A stretch of 5,560 nucleotides of DNA from NCBI GenBank assembly GCA_021157665.1, contig JAGGWE010000072.1, positions 1 to 5,560 on the forward strand, read 5' to 3'. The DNA comes from Sulfurimonas sp. (GTDB lineage: Bacteria; Campylobacterota; Campylobacteria; Campylobacterales; Sulfurimonadaceae). Shown piece after piece: positions 1 through 5,560 of the stretch (positions within the stretch are counted from its first letter, which is position 1; every line of letters begins with the position of its first letter). The translations under genes and the position numbers were made by a program. The notes beneath the pieces were generated by a model, which was not told the origin of the DNA, did no database searches, and worked only from the letters and a program-made list of their open reading frames with translations.

Positions 1-1
1 A

Positions 2-73
2 AAATTTCAAGTCTCTGTTGATTCAATTCAAGAGGGGATAGATATTCTTAACGAAAACGGCTTTTTTGAGTAA
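2..73 (+). CDS. C-terminal end of an upstream protein (partial, unidentified)
   Basis: An open frame enters from the left edge and ends at TAA (71-73), giving the last 23 residues of a protein whose start lies outside the window. The end reads ...SIQEGIDILNENGFFE. An amphipathic helix of the type 'xxAIxxLxENGF' closes many small ACT-domain (amino-acid-binding regulatory) proteins, so an ACT-type protein is a guess; 23 residues are too few to support it. The other two forward frames have early stops. A hairpin begins one base after the stop codon, as expected at the end of a transcription unit, so this gene is probably not part of the fumC operon. Confidence 0.5.
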   Translation, partial: KFQVSVDSIQEGIDILNENGFFE

Positions 74-125
74 AAACTACACCTTTTGGTGTAGTTACAA
101 TTCCCCCTTTGAGTAAAATTTACAC
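65..125. repeat. Imperfect 18-bp direct repeat (65-82 and 108-125)
   Basis: The two copies, TTTGAGTAAAAACTACAC and TTTGAGTAAAATTTACAC, agree at 16 of 18 positions and start 43 bases apart. The first copy contains the stop codon of the upstream gene and the left arm of the hairpin; the second lies in the noncoding gap. This could be a small local duplication of the gene end or chance similarity in A/T-rich DNA. No function is apparent. Confidence 0.4.
75..96 (+). terminator. Perfect 9-bp hairpin after the upstream gene, probable terminator
   Basis: AACTACACC (75-83) and GGTGTAGTT (88-96) pair perfectly around a TTTT loop, starting one base after the upstream stop codon. The position suits a transcription terminator. 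On the plus strand the hairpin is followed by ACAATTCCCCCTTT, which is not a good U-tract. Read on the minus strand, the stem ends in a run of five T. It may therefore work better for transcripts arriving from the right, or in both directions, or may act mainly as a 3'-end stabiliser. Confidence 0.5.
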
Positions 126-180
126 AGTTTTTTATATGTTTAAAAATAAATATCTATAATGATTAGTATTATTAAAAGAG

Positions 181-194
181 TGCTAGAATATAAT
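181..194 (+). promoter_or_regulatory. Possible upstream promoter -10 region(s)
   Basis: Two overlapping -10-like elements lie here: an extended form TGCTAGAAT (181-189) and a perfect TATAAT (189-194). Another TATAAT occurs at 155-160. None has a convincing -35 box at 16-18 bases, but -35 boxes are weakly conserved in Campylobacterota, where the -10 element dominates. In DNA this A/T-rich such hexamers arise by chance, so this is only a candidate for a second fumC operon promoter. Confidence 0.3.
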
Positions 195-212
195 TTAAAA
201 TACTTTGTACTT

Positions 213-241
213 TTGTTTAATTCTATACAAAATGGTATTAT
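213..241 (+). promoter_or_regulatory. Best candidate sigma-70 promoter for the fumC operon
   Basis: A -35-like TTGTTT (213-218) is separated by 17 bases from a -10-like TATTAT (236-241), which carries an upstream TGG forming an extended -10 (TGGTATTAT, 233-241). Transcription would start near position 248 and give a leader of about 28 bases containing the AAGGAG ribosome-binding site. Spacing and position suit the main promoter of fumC and the following genes. This is pattern-based only, and the flanking DNA is A/T-rich. Confidence 0.45.
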
Positions 242-275
242 GCACTAAAAAAGAACATTTTTTTAAGGAGAATCA

Positions 276-1667
276 ATGAATACAAGAACTGAAAAAGATA
301 CAATGGGTGAAATCGAAGTACCAATAGATGCTTATTGGGCTGCACAAACACAAAGAAGTGTAGAAAATTTTGCTATTGGTGAAGAGACTATGCCTTATGA
401 AATTACAAGAGGATTTGCTTATCTTAAAAAAGCAGTAGCACTTGTAAATGCAGACCTTGGTAAACTTGATCAGAAAAAAGCGGATGCAATTGCATTAGCA
501 GCTGATGATATGTTAGCTGGTAAGCTAGATGGAAACTATCCTTTAGTTGTATGGCAAACTGGTTCAGGTACTCAATCAAACATGAACAACAATGAAGTTC
601 TTGCAAATCGTGCAACTGAAATTCTTGGTGGTGATTTCAGAACTGAAAAACTTATTCATCCAAATGATGATGTAAATAAATCTCAGTCTTCAAATGACAC
701 TTATCCAACTGCACTTCATGTTGCAGCTGTTATTTCTATGGAGACTCGTGTATTACCAGCAATTGCAAAACTAAAAGCAACTTTAGCATCCAAGTCTGCT
801 AAGTTTGAGTCAATTGTTAAAATTGGTCGTACACATCTTCAAGATGCTACTCCTATTACTCTTGGTCAAGAGATTAGTGGTTGGGTTGAGATGTTAAATA
901 AATGTGAAAAAATGGCTACTGATTCTTTAGAAGCAGTTCGTGAACTAGCACTTGGTGGAACAGCTGTTGGTACAGGCTTAAACGCTCATCCTGAACTTGG
1001 TAAACGAGTTGCACAAAAGCTAAGTGAACTAACTGGTCATGATTTTATCACTGCACCTAATAAGTTTCATGCTTTAACTTCTCATGATGCACTTGTTTAC
1101 TCTCACGGTGCACTTAAAGCACTTGCAGCAGATATGATGAAAATTGCAAATGATATAAGATGGTTAGCATCTGGCCCTCGTTGTGGAATAGGGGAGATTG
1201 AGATTCCTGCTAATGAGCCAGGTTCTTCAATTATGCCAGGAAAAGTAAATCCTACACAAGCAGAAGCTGTAACTATGGTTACTTGTCAAGTGTTTGGTAA
1301 TGATGTAGCAATTAGTATGGGTGCTTCACAAGGTAACTTTGAATTAAATGTTTATAAGCCAGTAATCGCTTATAACTATTTACAATCTTGTCGCTTACTT
1401 GCAGATTCTATTGTGTCGTTCAATGATCATTGTGCTGTTGGTCTTGAACCAGTAGCAGATAAAATTGATCATTTCTTACATAATTCTTTAATGTTAGTAA
1501 CAGCATTAAACCCTTATGTAGGCTATGATAATGCAGCAAAAATTGCTAAAACTGCACATGCTAATAATTCAACGCTTAAAGAGACAGCGATTGACCTAGG
1601 ATTACTTACAGCTGAAGAGTTTGATAAGTATGTGATTCCAGAAAACATGATTGCACCTAAGGCTTAA
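276..1667 (+). CDS. fumC: Class II fumarate hydratase (fumarase C)
   Basis: Catalyses reversible hydration of fumarate to L-malate in the cytoplasm, normally as a homotetramer. It belongs to the iron-independent class II fumarases of the aspartase/fumarase superfamily. The 463 residues match the usual length (E. coli FumC is 467). Visible landmarks in order are GSGTQSNMN (96-104), HPNDDVNKSQSSND (128-141), GRTHLQDATP (184-193) with H187 in the position of the catalytic histidine, and the superfamily signature GSSIMPGKVNP (316-326), whose flexible loop holds the catalytic serine (S317 or S318). The substrate-binding set is complete, so it should be active. The start is set by AAGGAG (265-270), five bases before ATG. 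It is the first gene of the run and is 39 bases from sucC. Aspartase and argininosuccinate lyase are relatives, but the HPNDDVNKSQSSND segment and the context favour fumarase. Class II enzymes lack the oxygen-sensitive Fe-S cluster of class I fumarases, which would suit an organism that meets oxygen (inference). Confidence 0.96.
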   Translation: MNTRTEKDTMGEIEVPIDAYWAAQTQRSVENFAIGEETMPYEITRGFAYLKKAVALVNADLGKLDQKKADAIALAADDMLAGKLDGNYPLVVWQTGSGTQSNMNNNEVLANRATEILGGDFRTEKLIHPNDDVNKSQSSNDTYPTALHVAAVISMETRVLPAIAKLKATLASKSAKFESIVKIGRTHLQDATPITLGQEISGWVEMLNKCEKMATDSLEAVRELALGGTAVGTGLNAHPELGKRVAQKLSELTGHDFITAPNKFHALTSHDALVYSHGALKALAADMMKIANDIRWLASGPRCGIGEIEIPANEPGSSIMPGKVNPTQAEAVTMVTCQVFGNDVAISMGASQGNFELNVYKPVIAYNYLQSCRLLADSIVSFNDHCAVGLEPVADKIDHFLHNSLMLVTALNPYVGYDNAAKIAKTAHANNSTLKETAIDLGLLTAEEFDKYVIPENMIAPKA

Positions 1668-1675
1668 GCCTTTAG
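1657..1675 (+). other. Small inverted repeat spanning the fumC stop codon
   Basis: AAGGCTTAAGCCTT (1659-1672) is a perfect 14-base palindrome centred next to the fumC stop codon. As RNA, CTAAGGC (1657-1663) can pair with GCCTTTAG (1668-1675) around a TTAA loop if one T is bulged. No U-tract follows and sucC begins 32 bases later, so it is not a convincing terminator. It could affect mRNA processing or stability, or be incidental. Confidence 0.35.
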
Positions 1676-1706
1676 TGTTAAACCCAACTTAAAACAAGGA
1701 GAATAA

Positions 1707-2879
1707 ATGAATATACATGAATATCAAGCAAAACAAATTTTTGCTAAATATGGTGTACCAGTACCTAAAGGTATTATGGTTGAAAGCGTTGATGCTGCTG
1801 TTGAAGCTGCAAAAGAGTTAGGTGGTCCTGTTTGGGTTGTTAAAGCTCAAATTCATGCAGGTGGTCGTGGTTTAGGTGGTGGTGTAAAACTAGCTAAAAC
1901 TATAGAAGAAGTAAGAGAATTAGCTGATGAGATTCTTGGAATGACATTGGTTACTCACCAAACTACTGCTGAAGGTAAACTTGTTCAAAAACTTTACATC
2001 GAAGATGGTGCTGACATTAAAGATGAATTTTATCTTTCTGTTGTTTTAGATAGGAAATTAGAGATGCCTTTGATTATGGCTTCTACTGAAGGTGGAATGA
2101 ATATTGAAGATGTTGCTGAAAACACTCCTGAAAAAATCATTACAGTTCCTGTAGATCCAGCTATTGGGTTTCAAGGTTTTCATGGTCGTCAATTAGCTTT
2201 TGGTTTAGGTATTACTGATAAAGCAGAACAAAAAAAGATTATTTCGTTTGCACAAAAACTTTTCAAGCTATATATGGAAAATGATGCAGAGATGATTGAA
2301 ATCAATCCACTTGTAAGAACAGGTTCTGGTGATTTTATCGCTCTTGATGGAAAAATGGGCTTTGATAATTCTGCTCTTGGTCGTCATCCTGAAATCGCTG
2401 CTATGAGAGATTTAACGGAAGAAGATGCTGATGAAGTTGAAGCTGCTAAATATGGTCTTTCTTATGTTGCTCTTGATGGTGAAATTGGTTGTATGGTAAA
2501 TGGTGCTGGTCTTGCGATGGGTACTATGGATACAATTAACTACATGGGTGGAACACCAGCAAACTTTTTAGATGTTGGTGGTAGTGCTAATGCAGAGACT
2601 GTTGCTAAAGGTTTTGAGATTATTCTTAAAAATCCTAAAGTTAAGGCAATTTTTGTAAATATCTTTGGTGGAATTGTTCGTTGTGATCGTATTGCAAATG
2701 GTATTATTGAAGCTACGAAGATTACAGATATTAATGTTCCGGTTATTGTTCGTCTTGATGGAACAAATGCTCCAGAAGCGGCAGAAATTCTTAAAAATGC
2801 CAATATTTCAAATTTAATTGTTGGTGATGATTTAGGTGACGGTGCAGCAAAAGCTGTAGCTGCAGCAAAAGGAGAATAA
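1707..2879 (+). CDS. sucC: Succinyl-CoA synthetase (succinate-CoA ligase), beta subunit
   Basis: Nucleotide-binding and succinate-binding subunit of succinyl-CoA synthetase, which reversibly couples succinyl-CoA hydrolysis to ATP (or GTP) formation. It pairs with SucD, encoded next. The 390 residues match the family (388 in E. coli) and begin with the typical MNIHEYQAKQ. The N-terminal ATP-grasp domain carries K46 in KAQIHAGGRGLGGG (46-59). Metal-binding N200 (EINPL) and D214 (ALDGK) match N199 and D213 of E. coli. The C-terminal ligase domain has GCMVNGAGLAMGTMD (261-275), LDVGG (288-292) and NIFGGIVRCD (318-327). P20 agrees with the ATP-preferring E. coli enzyme, a weak hint at ATP use. AAGGAG (1696-1701) lies five bases before ATG. 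The last codons (Lys-Gly-Glu) contain the ribosome-binding site of sucD. Confidence 0.97.
   Translation: MNIHEYQAKQIFAKYGVPVPKGIMVESVDAAVEAAKELGGPVWVVKAQIHAGGRGLGGGVKLAKTIEEVRELADEILGMTLVTHQTTAEGKLVQKLYIEDGADIKDEFYLSVVLDRKLEMPLIMASTEGGMNIEDVAENTPEKIITVPVDPAIGFQGFHGRQLAFGLGITDKAEQKKIISFAQKLFKLYMENDAEMIEINPLVRTGSGDFIALDGKMGFDNSALGRHPEIAAMRDLTEEDADEVEAAKYGLSYVALDGEIGCMVNGAGLAMGTMDTINYMGGTPANFLDVGGSANAETVAKGFEIILKNPKVKAIFVNIFGGIVRCDRIANGIIEATKITDINVPVIVRLDGTNAPEAAEILKNANISNLIVGDDLGDGAAKAVAAAKGE
2869..2874 (+). promoter_or_regulatory. sucD ribosome-binding site inside the end of sucC
   Basis: AAGGAG lies in the last sense codons of sucC (AAA GGA GAA TAA), eight bases before the sucD ATG at 2883. 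A ribosome finishing sucC covers this site, so the two subunits are probably made by coupled translation, fitting their equimolar complex. Confidence 0.75.
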
Positions 2880-2882
2880 TTA

Positions 2883-3755
2883 ATGTCAATTTTAGTAAAC
2901 AAAGATACAAAAGTAATCGTTCAAGGTTTTACAGGGAAAGAGGGTACTTTTCATGCTGAGCAATGTTTAGCATATGGTACAAAAATTGTTGGTGGTGTTA
3001 CACCAAATAAAGGTGGTCAAACTCACCTTGGTCAACCAGTATTTAACACAGTATCTGATGCTGTAAAAACTACAGGTGCTACTGTTTCTATGATTTTTGT
3101 TCCACCTGCATTTGTTGGTGACGCTGTAATGGAAGCTGCTGAAGCTGGAATTGAACTTGCGGTAATTATTACTGAAGGTGCTCCAGTTAAAGATATGCAA
3201 ATGGCTAAAGCTCATGCTACTAAACATGGTATGAAAACACTAGGGCCAAATTGTCCAGGTATTATTACTGCTGAAGAGTGTAAAATTGGTATTCTTCCTG
3301 GTATGATTTTCAAAAAAGGTAAAGTTGGTCTTATTTCTAAATCTGGTACTTTAACTTACGAAGGTGCAAACCAAGTTGTTAAAGAAGGTTACGGAATTAG
3401 TACTGCTGTTGGTATTGGTGGAGATCCAATTATTGGTCTTTCGTATAATCAAATCTTACCAATGTTTGAAGCAGATCCAGAAACTGAAGCAATTGTTATG
3501 ATTGGTGAAATTGGTGGAGATCTTGAAATTCAAGCAGCTAAACTAATTAAAGAACAAATTACTAAACCAGTTGTTGCATTTATCGCAGGTCAAACTGCTC
3601 CTAAAGGTAAAACAATGGGTCATGCAGGTGCAATTGTTTCTGGTTCAGCTGGAACTGCAAAAGAAAAAATGGAAGCACTTGAAGCGGCTGGTGTAAAAGT
3701 TGTTGTTTCACCTGCTGAGATTGGTAAAGCAATAGCGGAAGTTTTAGCTAAATAA
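2883..3755 (+). CDS. sucD: Succinyl-CoA synthetase, alpha subunit (CoA-binding, phosphohistidine)
   Basis: Alpha subunit of succinyl-CoA synthetase. It binds CoA and carries the histidine that is transiently phosphorylated during the reversible conversion succinyl-CoA + NDP + Pi to succinate + CoA + NTP. Its 290 residues match the family (289 in E. coli). The N-terminal Rossmann-type CoA-binding domain shows GFTGKEGTFH (15-24), and GPNCPGII (121-128) closes it. The ligase domain shows SKSGTLTYE (152-160), E209 in MIGEIGG (206-212), which matches the glutamate that contacts the phosphohistidine in E. coli, and the active-site H247 in MGHAGAIVSG (245-254). Nothing is missing. It starts three bases after sucC and is translated from the site inside the sucC end. 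A 153-base gap with strong secondary structure follows, then oorD. Confidence 0.97.
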   Translation: MSILVNKDTKVIVQGFTGKEGTFHAEQCLAYGTKIVGGVTPNKGGQTHLGQPVFNTVSDAVKTTGATVSMIFVPPAFVGDAVMEAAEAGIELAVIITEGAPVKDMQMAKAHATKHGMKTLGPNCPGIITAEECKIGILPGMIFKKGKVGLISKSGTLTYEGANQVVKEGYGISTAVGIGGDPIIGLSYNQILPMFEADPETEAIVMIGEIGGDLEIQAAKLIKEQITKPVVAFIAGQTAPKGKTMGHAGAIVSGSAGTAKEKMEALEAAGVKVVVSPAEIGKAIAEVLAK

Positions 3756-3771
3756 TTTTTATCTTGTGTGA

Positions 3772-3806
3772 GCCTCGTAATGTAACAAACAGTTACATTA
3801 TGAGGC
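3772..3806 (+). other. Strong 15-bp stem-loop in the sucD-oorD gap
   Basis: GCCTCGTAATGTAAC (3772-3786) pairs with GTTACATTATGAGGC (3792-3806) around an AAACA loop: 15 pairs, one a G-U wobble. It begins 16 bases after the sucD stop codon. It has no T-run after it in either direction (plus strand continues GCTAGCAGCACATTTT), so it is not a classical intrinsic terminator. Options are a partial terminator, a processing or 3'-end-protecting element that lets sucCD and oor mRNA levels differ, or one copy of a dispersed repeat. Confidence 0.65.
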
Positions 3807-3855
3807 GCTAGCAGCACATTTTAGATTAGACTTATAAAAACTTAGATACTCTTTA

Positions 3856-3883
3856 TTGACAAAGAGTGATACGCAAATTTAAT
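3856..3883 (+). promoter_or_regulatory. Candidate internal promoter for oorDABC
   Basis: A perfect -35 box TTGACA (3856-3861) is followed, after 16 bases, by TTTAAT (3878-3883), which matches the TATAAT consensus at five of six positions. A start near 3890 would leave a leader of about 20 bases with the oorD ribosome-binding site. This would let the oxidoreductase be transcribed separately from fumC-sucCD. The TTGACA also forms the loop of a 7-bp stem (ACTCTTT 3848-3854 with AAAGAGT 3861-3867). Assigned by pattern only. Confidence 0.4.
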
Positions 3884-3893
3884 TTGTGTATTA
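3867..3893. repeat. 27-base near-palindrome just upstream of oorD
   Basis: TGATACGCAAATT (3867-3879) and AATTTGTGTATTA (3881-3893) are inverted copies with two mismatches, both of which become G-U pairs in RNA. As RNA it gives an 11-bp stem (3867-3877 with 3883-3893) ending six bases before the AGGAG of oorD. As DNA it covers the -10 region and likely start of the candidate oorD promoter, where a repressor operator would sit. The sequence alone does not decide between operator and RNA structure. Confidence 0.5.
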
Positions 3894-3908
3894 ATAATAG
3901 GAGAATAA

Positions 3909-4256
3909 ATGGGAACTTTTAGAACTGAAAATCCTGGTAATCAACCTGTATGGGTTAATACTAGTAACTGTAAAGCATGTGATATTTGTGTTTCAGTATG
4001 TCCTGCAGGTGTACTTGCTATGCGTTATGAAATTTCATCAACACTTGGTGCAATGATTTCTATTGAGCATCCAGAAGCTTGTATTGGTTGTGGTGAATGT
4101 GAAATATCATGCCCGGACTTTGCTATTTTTGTAGCAGATAGAAAAGAGTTAAAAGAAGCTGGTGTTAGCTTTGCAAAACTTACTGACGAATCTAAAGCTC
4201 GTCAAACAGCAATCGCTGCAAATAACTACTATTCAATAGAACAAGGAGCTAGATAA
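3909..4256 (+). CDS. oorD: 2-oxoglutarate:acceptor oxidoreductase, delta (ferredoxin-like) subunit
   Basis: Small iron-sulfur subunit of the OorDABC complex, which interconverts 2-oxoglutarate and succinyl-CoA plus CO2 with ferredoxin or flavodoxin as electron partner. The 115 residues contain two complete 4Fe-4S motifs: C21, C24, C27, C31-P (CKACDICVSVCP) and C58, C61, C64, C68-P (CIGCGECEISCP). They therefore can hold two clusters that pass electrons between OorB and the external carrier. Length matches the OorD of Helicobacter and Campylobacter. AGGAG (3899-3903) lies five bases before the chosen ATG. The stop codon overlaps the oorA start by one base (TAATG), implying coupled translation. 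On its own it could pass for a free 2[4Fe-4S] ferredoxin, but its place before oorA makes the subunit role firm. Confidence 0.94.
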   Translation: MGTFRTENPGNQPVWVNTSNCKACDICVSVCPAGVLAMRYEISSTLGAMISIEHPEACIGCGECEISCPDFAIFVADRKELKEAGVSFAKLTDESKARQTAIAANNYYSIEQGAR

Positions 4257-5389
4257 TGGCTACAAGAGAAATTATATCTACTGGTAATGAATTATCAGCA
4301 ATTGCAGCTGTAGATGCTGGATGTATGTTTTTTGGTGGTTATCCATTAACTCCATCAAGTGAAATTATGCATGTTTGTTCTGACCTTTTACCAAAGATTG
4401 GTGGTGTTTCTATCCAAATGGAAGATGAAATTGCTGGTATTTGTGCTGTTATCGGTGCTTCTATGAGTGGTGTTAGAGCATTAACAGCTACTTCAGGTCC
4501 TGGTATCTCATTAAAAGCTGAAAACTTAGGTCTTGCTCAAATGGCAGAAGTACCTTTAGTTTGTGTAAATGTTATGCGTGGTGGTCCATCAACTGGTCTT
4601 CCAACTCGTGTTTCTCAAGGTGATGTTGCTCAAGCAAAAAATCCATCACACGGTGATTATAAATCAATCACTCTATGTGCAGGTTCATTAGCTGAGTGTT
4701 ATACTGAAACAGTAAGAGCATTTAATTTAGCTGATAGATTTATGCAACCAGTATTTGTACTTTTAGATGAAACTTTAGGTCACATGCATGGTAAGGCAGA
4801 TATTCCAACTGCTGAAGATGTTAAAACTGGTATAGTAGCAAGAAAAACATTTGATGGTCCAGCTGAAGAGTACTTTCCATATGAATGTGAACATGATGAA
4901 GCAGCAGTTCTTAACCCTATGTTTAAAGGTTATAGATACCATTTTACAGGTCTTCACCATGATAAAAATGGTTTTCCAACTGAAGAGATTGAAACTTGTA
5001 GAAAACTAATCCAAAGATTAGAAGATAAAGTTGAACTTCATAAAGATGAAATTGAGTCTTACGAAGAGTTTGAAATGGCAGATGCTGAAATTATGATTAT
5101 TGCTTATGGTTCTGTTTCTCTTGCTGCAAAAGAAGCGATTCGTCACCTAAGAGCTGATGGTATTAAAGCTGGTCTATTTAGACCAATTACTCTATGGCCA
5201 TCTCCAGCTGAAAAAATGAAAGAATATACAGATAAAATTAAAAAAGTTTTAGTTGTTGAACTTAATATTGGTCAGTATAGAGATGAAGTTCAAAGAGCAA
5301 CTTCTAGACTTGACATAGATGGTTTGTTTAAAGTTAACGGAAGACCTATATCTCCTCATGAGATTGTAAATAAAGTAAAGGAGTTATAA
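4256..5389 (+). CDS. oorA: 2-oxoglutarate:acceptor oxidoreductase, alpha subunit
   Basis: Alpha subunit of the CoA-dependent 2-oxoglutarate oxidoreductase. It contributes to the thiamine-diphosphate and 2-oxoacid site together with OorB. The 377 residues fit the family. Motifs in order are GGYPLTPSSE (27-36), the YPxTPSS motif that binds the 2-oxoacid; QMEDEIA (54-60); TSGPG (79-83); and RGGPSTGLPT (108-117). These make up the pyrimidine-binding domain (about 10-180). A helical, charged linker follows (about 245-272), then the C-terminal transketolase-like domain (about 275-370) with AYGS (283-286), FRPITLWP (308-315) and ELNIGQ (335-340). The ribosome-binding site AAGGAG (4243-4248) is inside oorD, seven bases before ATG. 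Related alpha subunits use pyruvate or branched-chain 2-oxoacids; the adjoining sucCD and the separate ferredoxin-like OorD favour 2-oxoglutarate. Confidence 0.95.
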   Translation: MATREIISTGNELSAIAAVDAGCMFFGGYPLTPSSEIMHVCSDLLPKIGGVSIQMEDEIAGICAVIGASMSGVRALTATSGPGISLKAENLGLAQMAEVPLVCVNVMRGGPSTGLPTRVSQGDVAQAKNPSHGDYKSITLCAGSLAECYTETVRAFNLADRFMQPVFVLLDETLGHMHGKADIPTAEDVKTGIVARKTFDGPAEEYFPYECEHDEAAVLNPMFKGYRYHFTGLHHDKNGFPTEEIETCRKLIQRLEDKVELHKDEIESYEEFEMADAEIMIIAYGSVSLAAKEAIRHLRADGIKAGLFRPITLWPSPAEKMKEYTDKIKKVLVVELNIGQYRDEVQRATSRLDIDGLFKVNGRPISPHEIVNKVKEL

Positions 5390-5390
5390 G

Positions 5391-5560
5391 ATGGCATTTA
5401 ATTACGAAAAATATTTAAGACTTCAAAAAATGCCGACACTATGGTGTTGGGGTTGTGGTGATGGTGTTATCCTTAAAACATTTGTTAGAGCTATTGATAA
5501 GCTTGGATGGAATCAAGATGATGTGTGTGTTGTTTCTGGAATCGGATGTTCAGGAAGATT
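5391..5560 (+). CDS. oorB: 2-oxoglutarate:acceptor oxidoreductase, beta subunit (partial, 5' end)
   Basis: Thiamine-diphosphate- and Fe-S-binding beta subunit, cut by the window end after 56 codons. It reads MAFNYEKYLRLQKMPTLWCW at the start, then GCGDG (21-25) and GIGCSGR (50-56), both typical of this family. C19, C22 and C53 match, with the same spacing, three of the four cysteines that hold the single 4Fe-4S cluster in structurally studied 2-oxoacid:ferredoxin oxidoreductases; the fourth should lie later in the protein. The GIGCSGR segment is also part of the cofactor site. The ATG is one base after the oorA stop, with AAGGAG (5378-5383) in the final Lys-Glu codons of oorA, so translation is probably coupled. 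The gamma subunit oorC is expected just beyond. Confidence 0.94.
   Translation, partial: MAFNYEKYLRLQKMPTLWCWGCGDGVILKTFVRAIDKLGWNQDDVCVVSGIGCSGR

Noticed and set aside
119..124. TTTACA resembling a -35 box
   Set aside because: The nearest good -10 (TATAAT at 155-160) is about 30 bases away, too far for a sigma-70 promoter.
211..232. TTTTGT / ACAAAA inverted repeat within the candidate fumC promoter
   Set aside because: Only 6 bp with a 10-base spacer in very A/T-rich DNA; it matches no regulator site I recognise and is expected by chance.
424..615. 63-codon minus-strand frame inside fumC, and similar ones inside sucD and oorA
   Set aside because: They run antisense to intact conserved enzymes and show no domain, signal or convincing ribosome-binding site.
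2540..2902. 120-codon open frame on the minus strand
   Set aside because: It lies almost wholly inside sucC, whose protein is clearly conserved; the translation is low-complexity (Ala/Pro/Ser rich) and resembles no protein I know. It is a shadow of sucC codon bias.
3756..3908. A small gene in the sucD-oorD gap
   Set aside because: I found no open frame with a start and ribosome-binding site of useful length on either strand here, and the inverted repeats explain much of the sequence.
1..5560. A novel, mobile or defence system
   Set aside because: All full-length genes are recognisable, intact core metabolic enzymes with even base composition, with no transposase, integrase, CRISPR repeat or tRNA-linked attachment site.

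Overview
The window is a stretch of central carbon metabolism from a low-GC bacterium, almost certainly of the Campylobacterota (the former Epsilonproteobacteria). Three things support this: A/T-rich third codon positions, protein sequences that read like that phylum's enzymes, and the order sucC-sucD-oorD-oorA-oorB, which is the order known from Campylobacter jejuni. I cannot fix the genus. A free-living Sulfurimonas-, Sulfurovum- or Arcobacter-type organism fits, but that is inference.

Layout. Positions 2-73 hold the last 23 codons of an upstream gene on the same strand, followed at once by a perfect 9-bp hairpin (75-96). An A/T-rich gap of about 200 bases follows, with candidate promoters, the best of them at 213-241. 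Six genes then run on the plus strand: fumC (276-1667), sucC (1707-2879), sucD (2883-3755), oorD (3909-4256), oorA (4256-5389) and oorB (from 5391, cut by the window end). fumC-sucC are 39 bases apart, sucC-sucD 3 bases, oorD-oorA overlap by 1 base and oorA-oorB are 1 base apart. The only large internal gap is 153 bases between sucD and oorD. It holds a 15-bp hairpin, a smaller stem-loop, and a near-palindrome overlapping a plausible promoter.

Function. FumC interconverts fumarate and malate. SucCD interconverts succinate and succinyl-CoA with ATP. OorDAB, with OorC expected just past the window, interconverts succinyl-CoA plus CO2 and 2-oxoglutarate using low-potential reduced ferredoxin or flavodoxin. 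All three enzymes are reversible, so the cluster can serve an oxidative TCA cycle or the reductive (CO2-fixing) one. The sequence alone does not say which.

All full-length genes look intact, with expected lengths and active-site residues. I found no mobile element, CRISPR array, RNA gene or defence system. The part least explained by known genes is the structured sucD-oorD gap.
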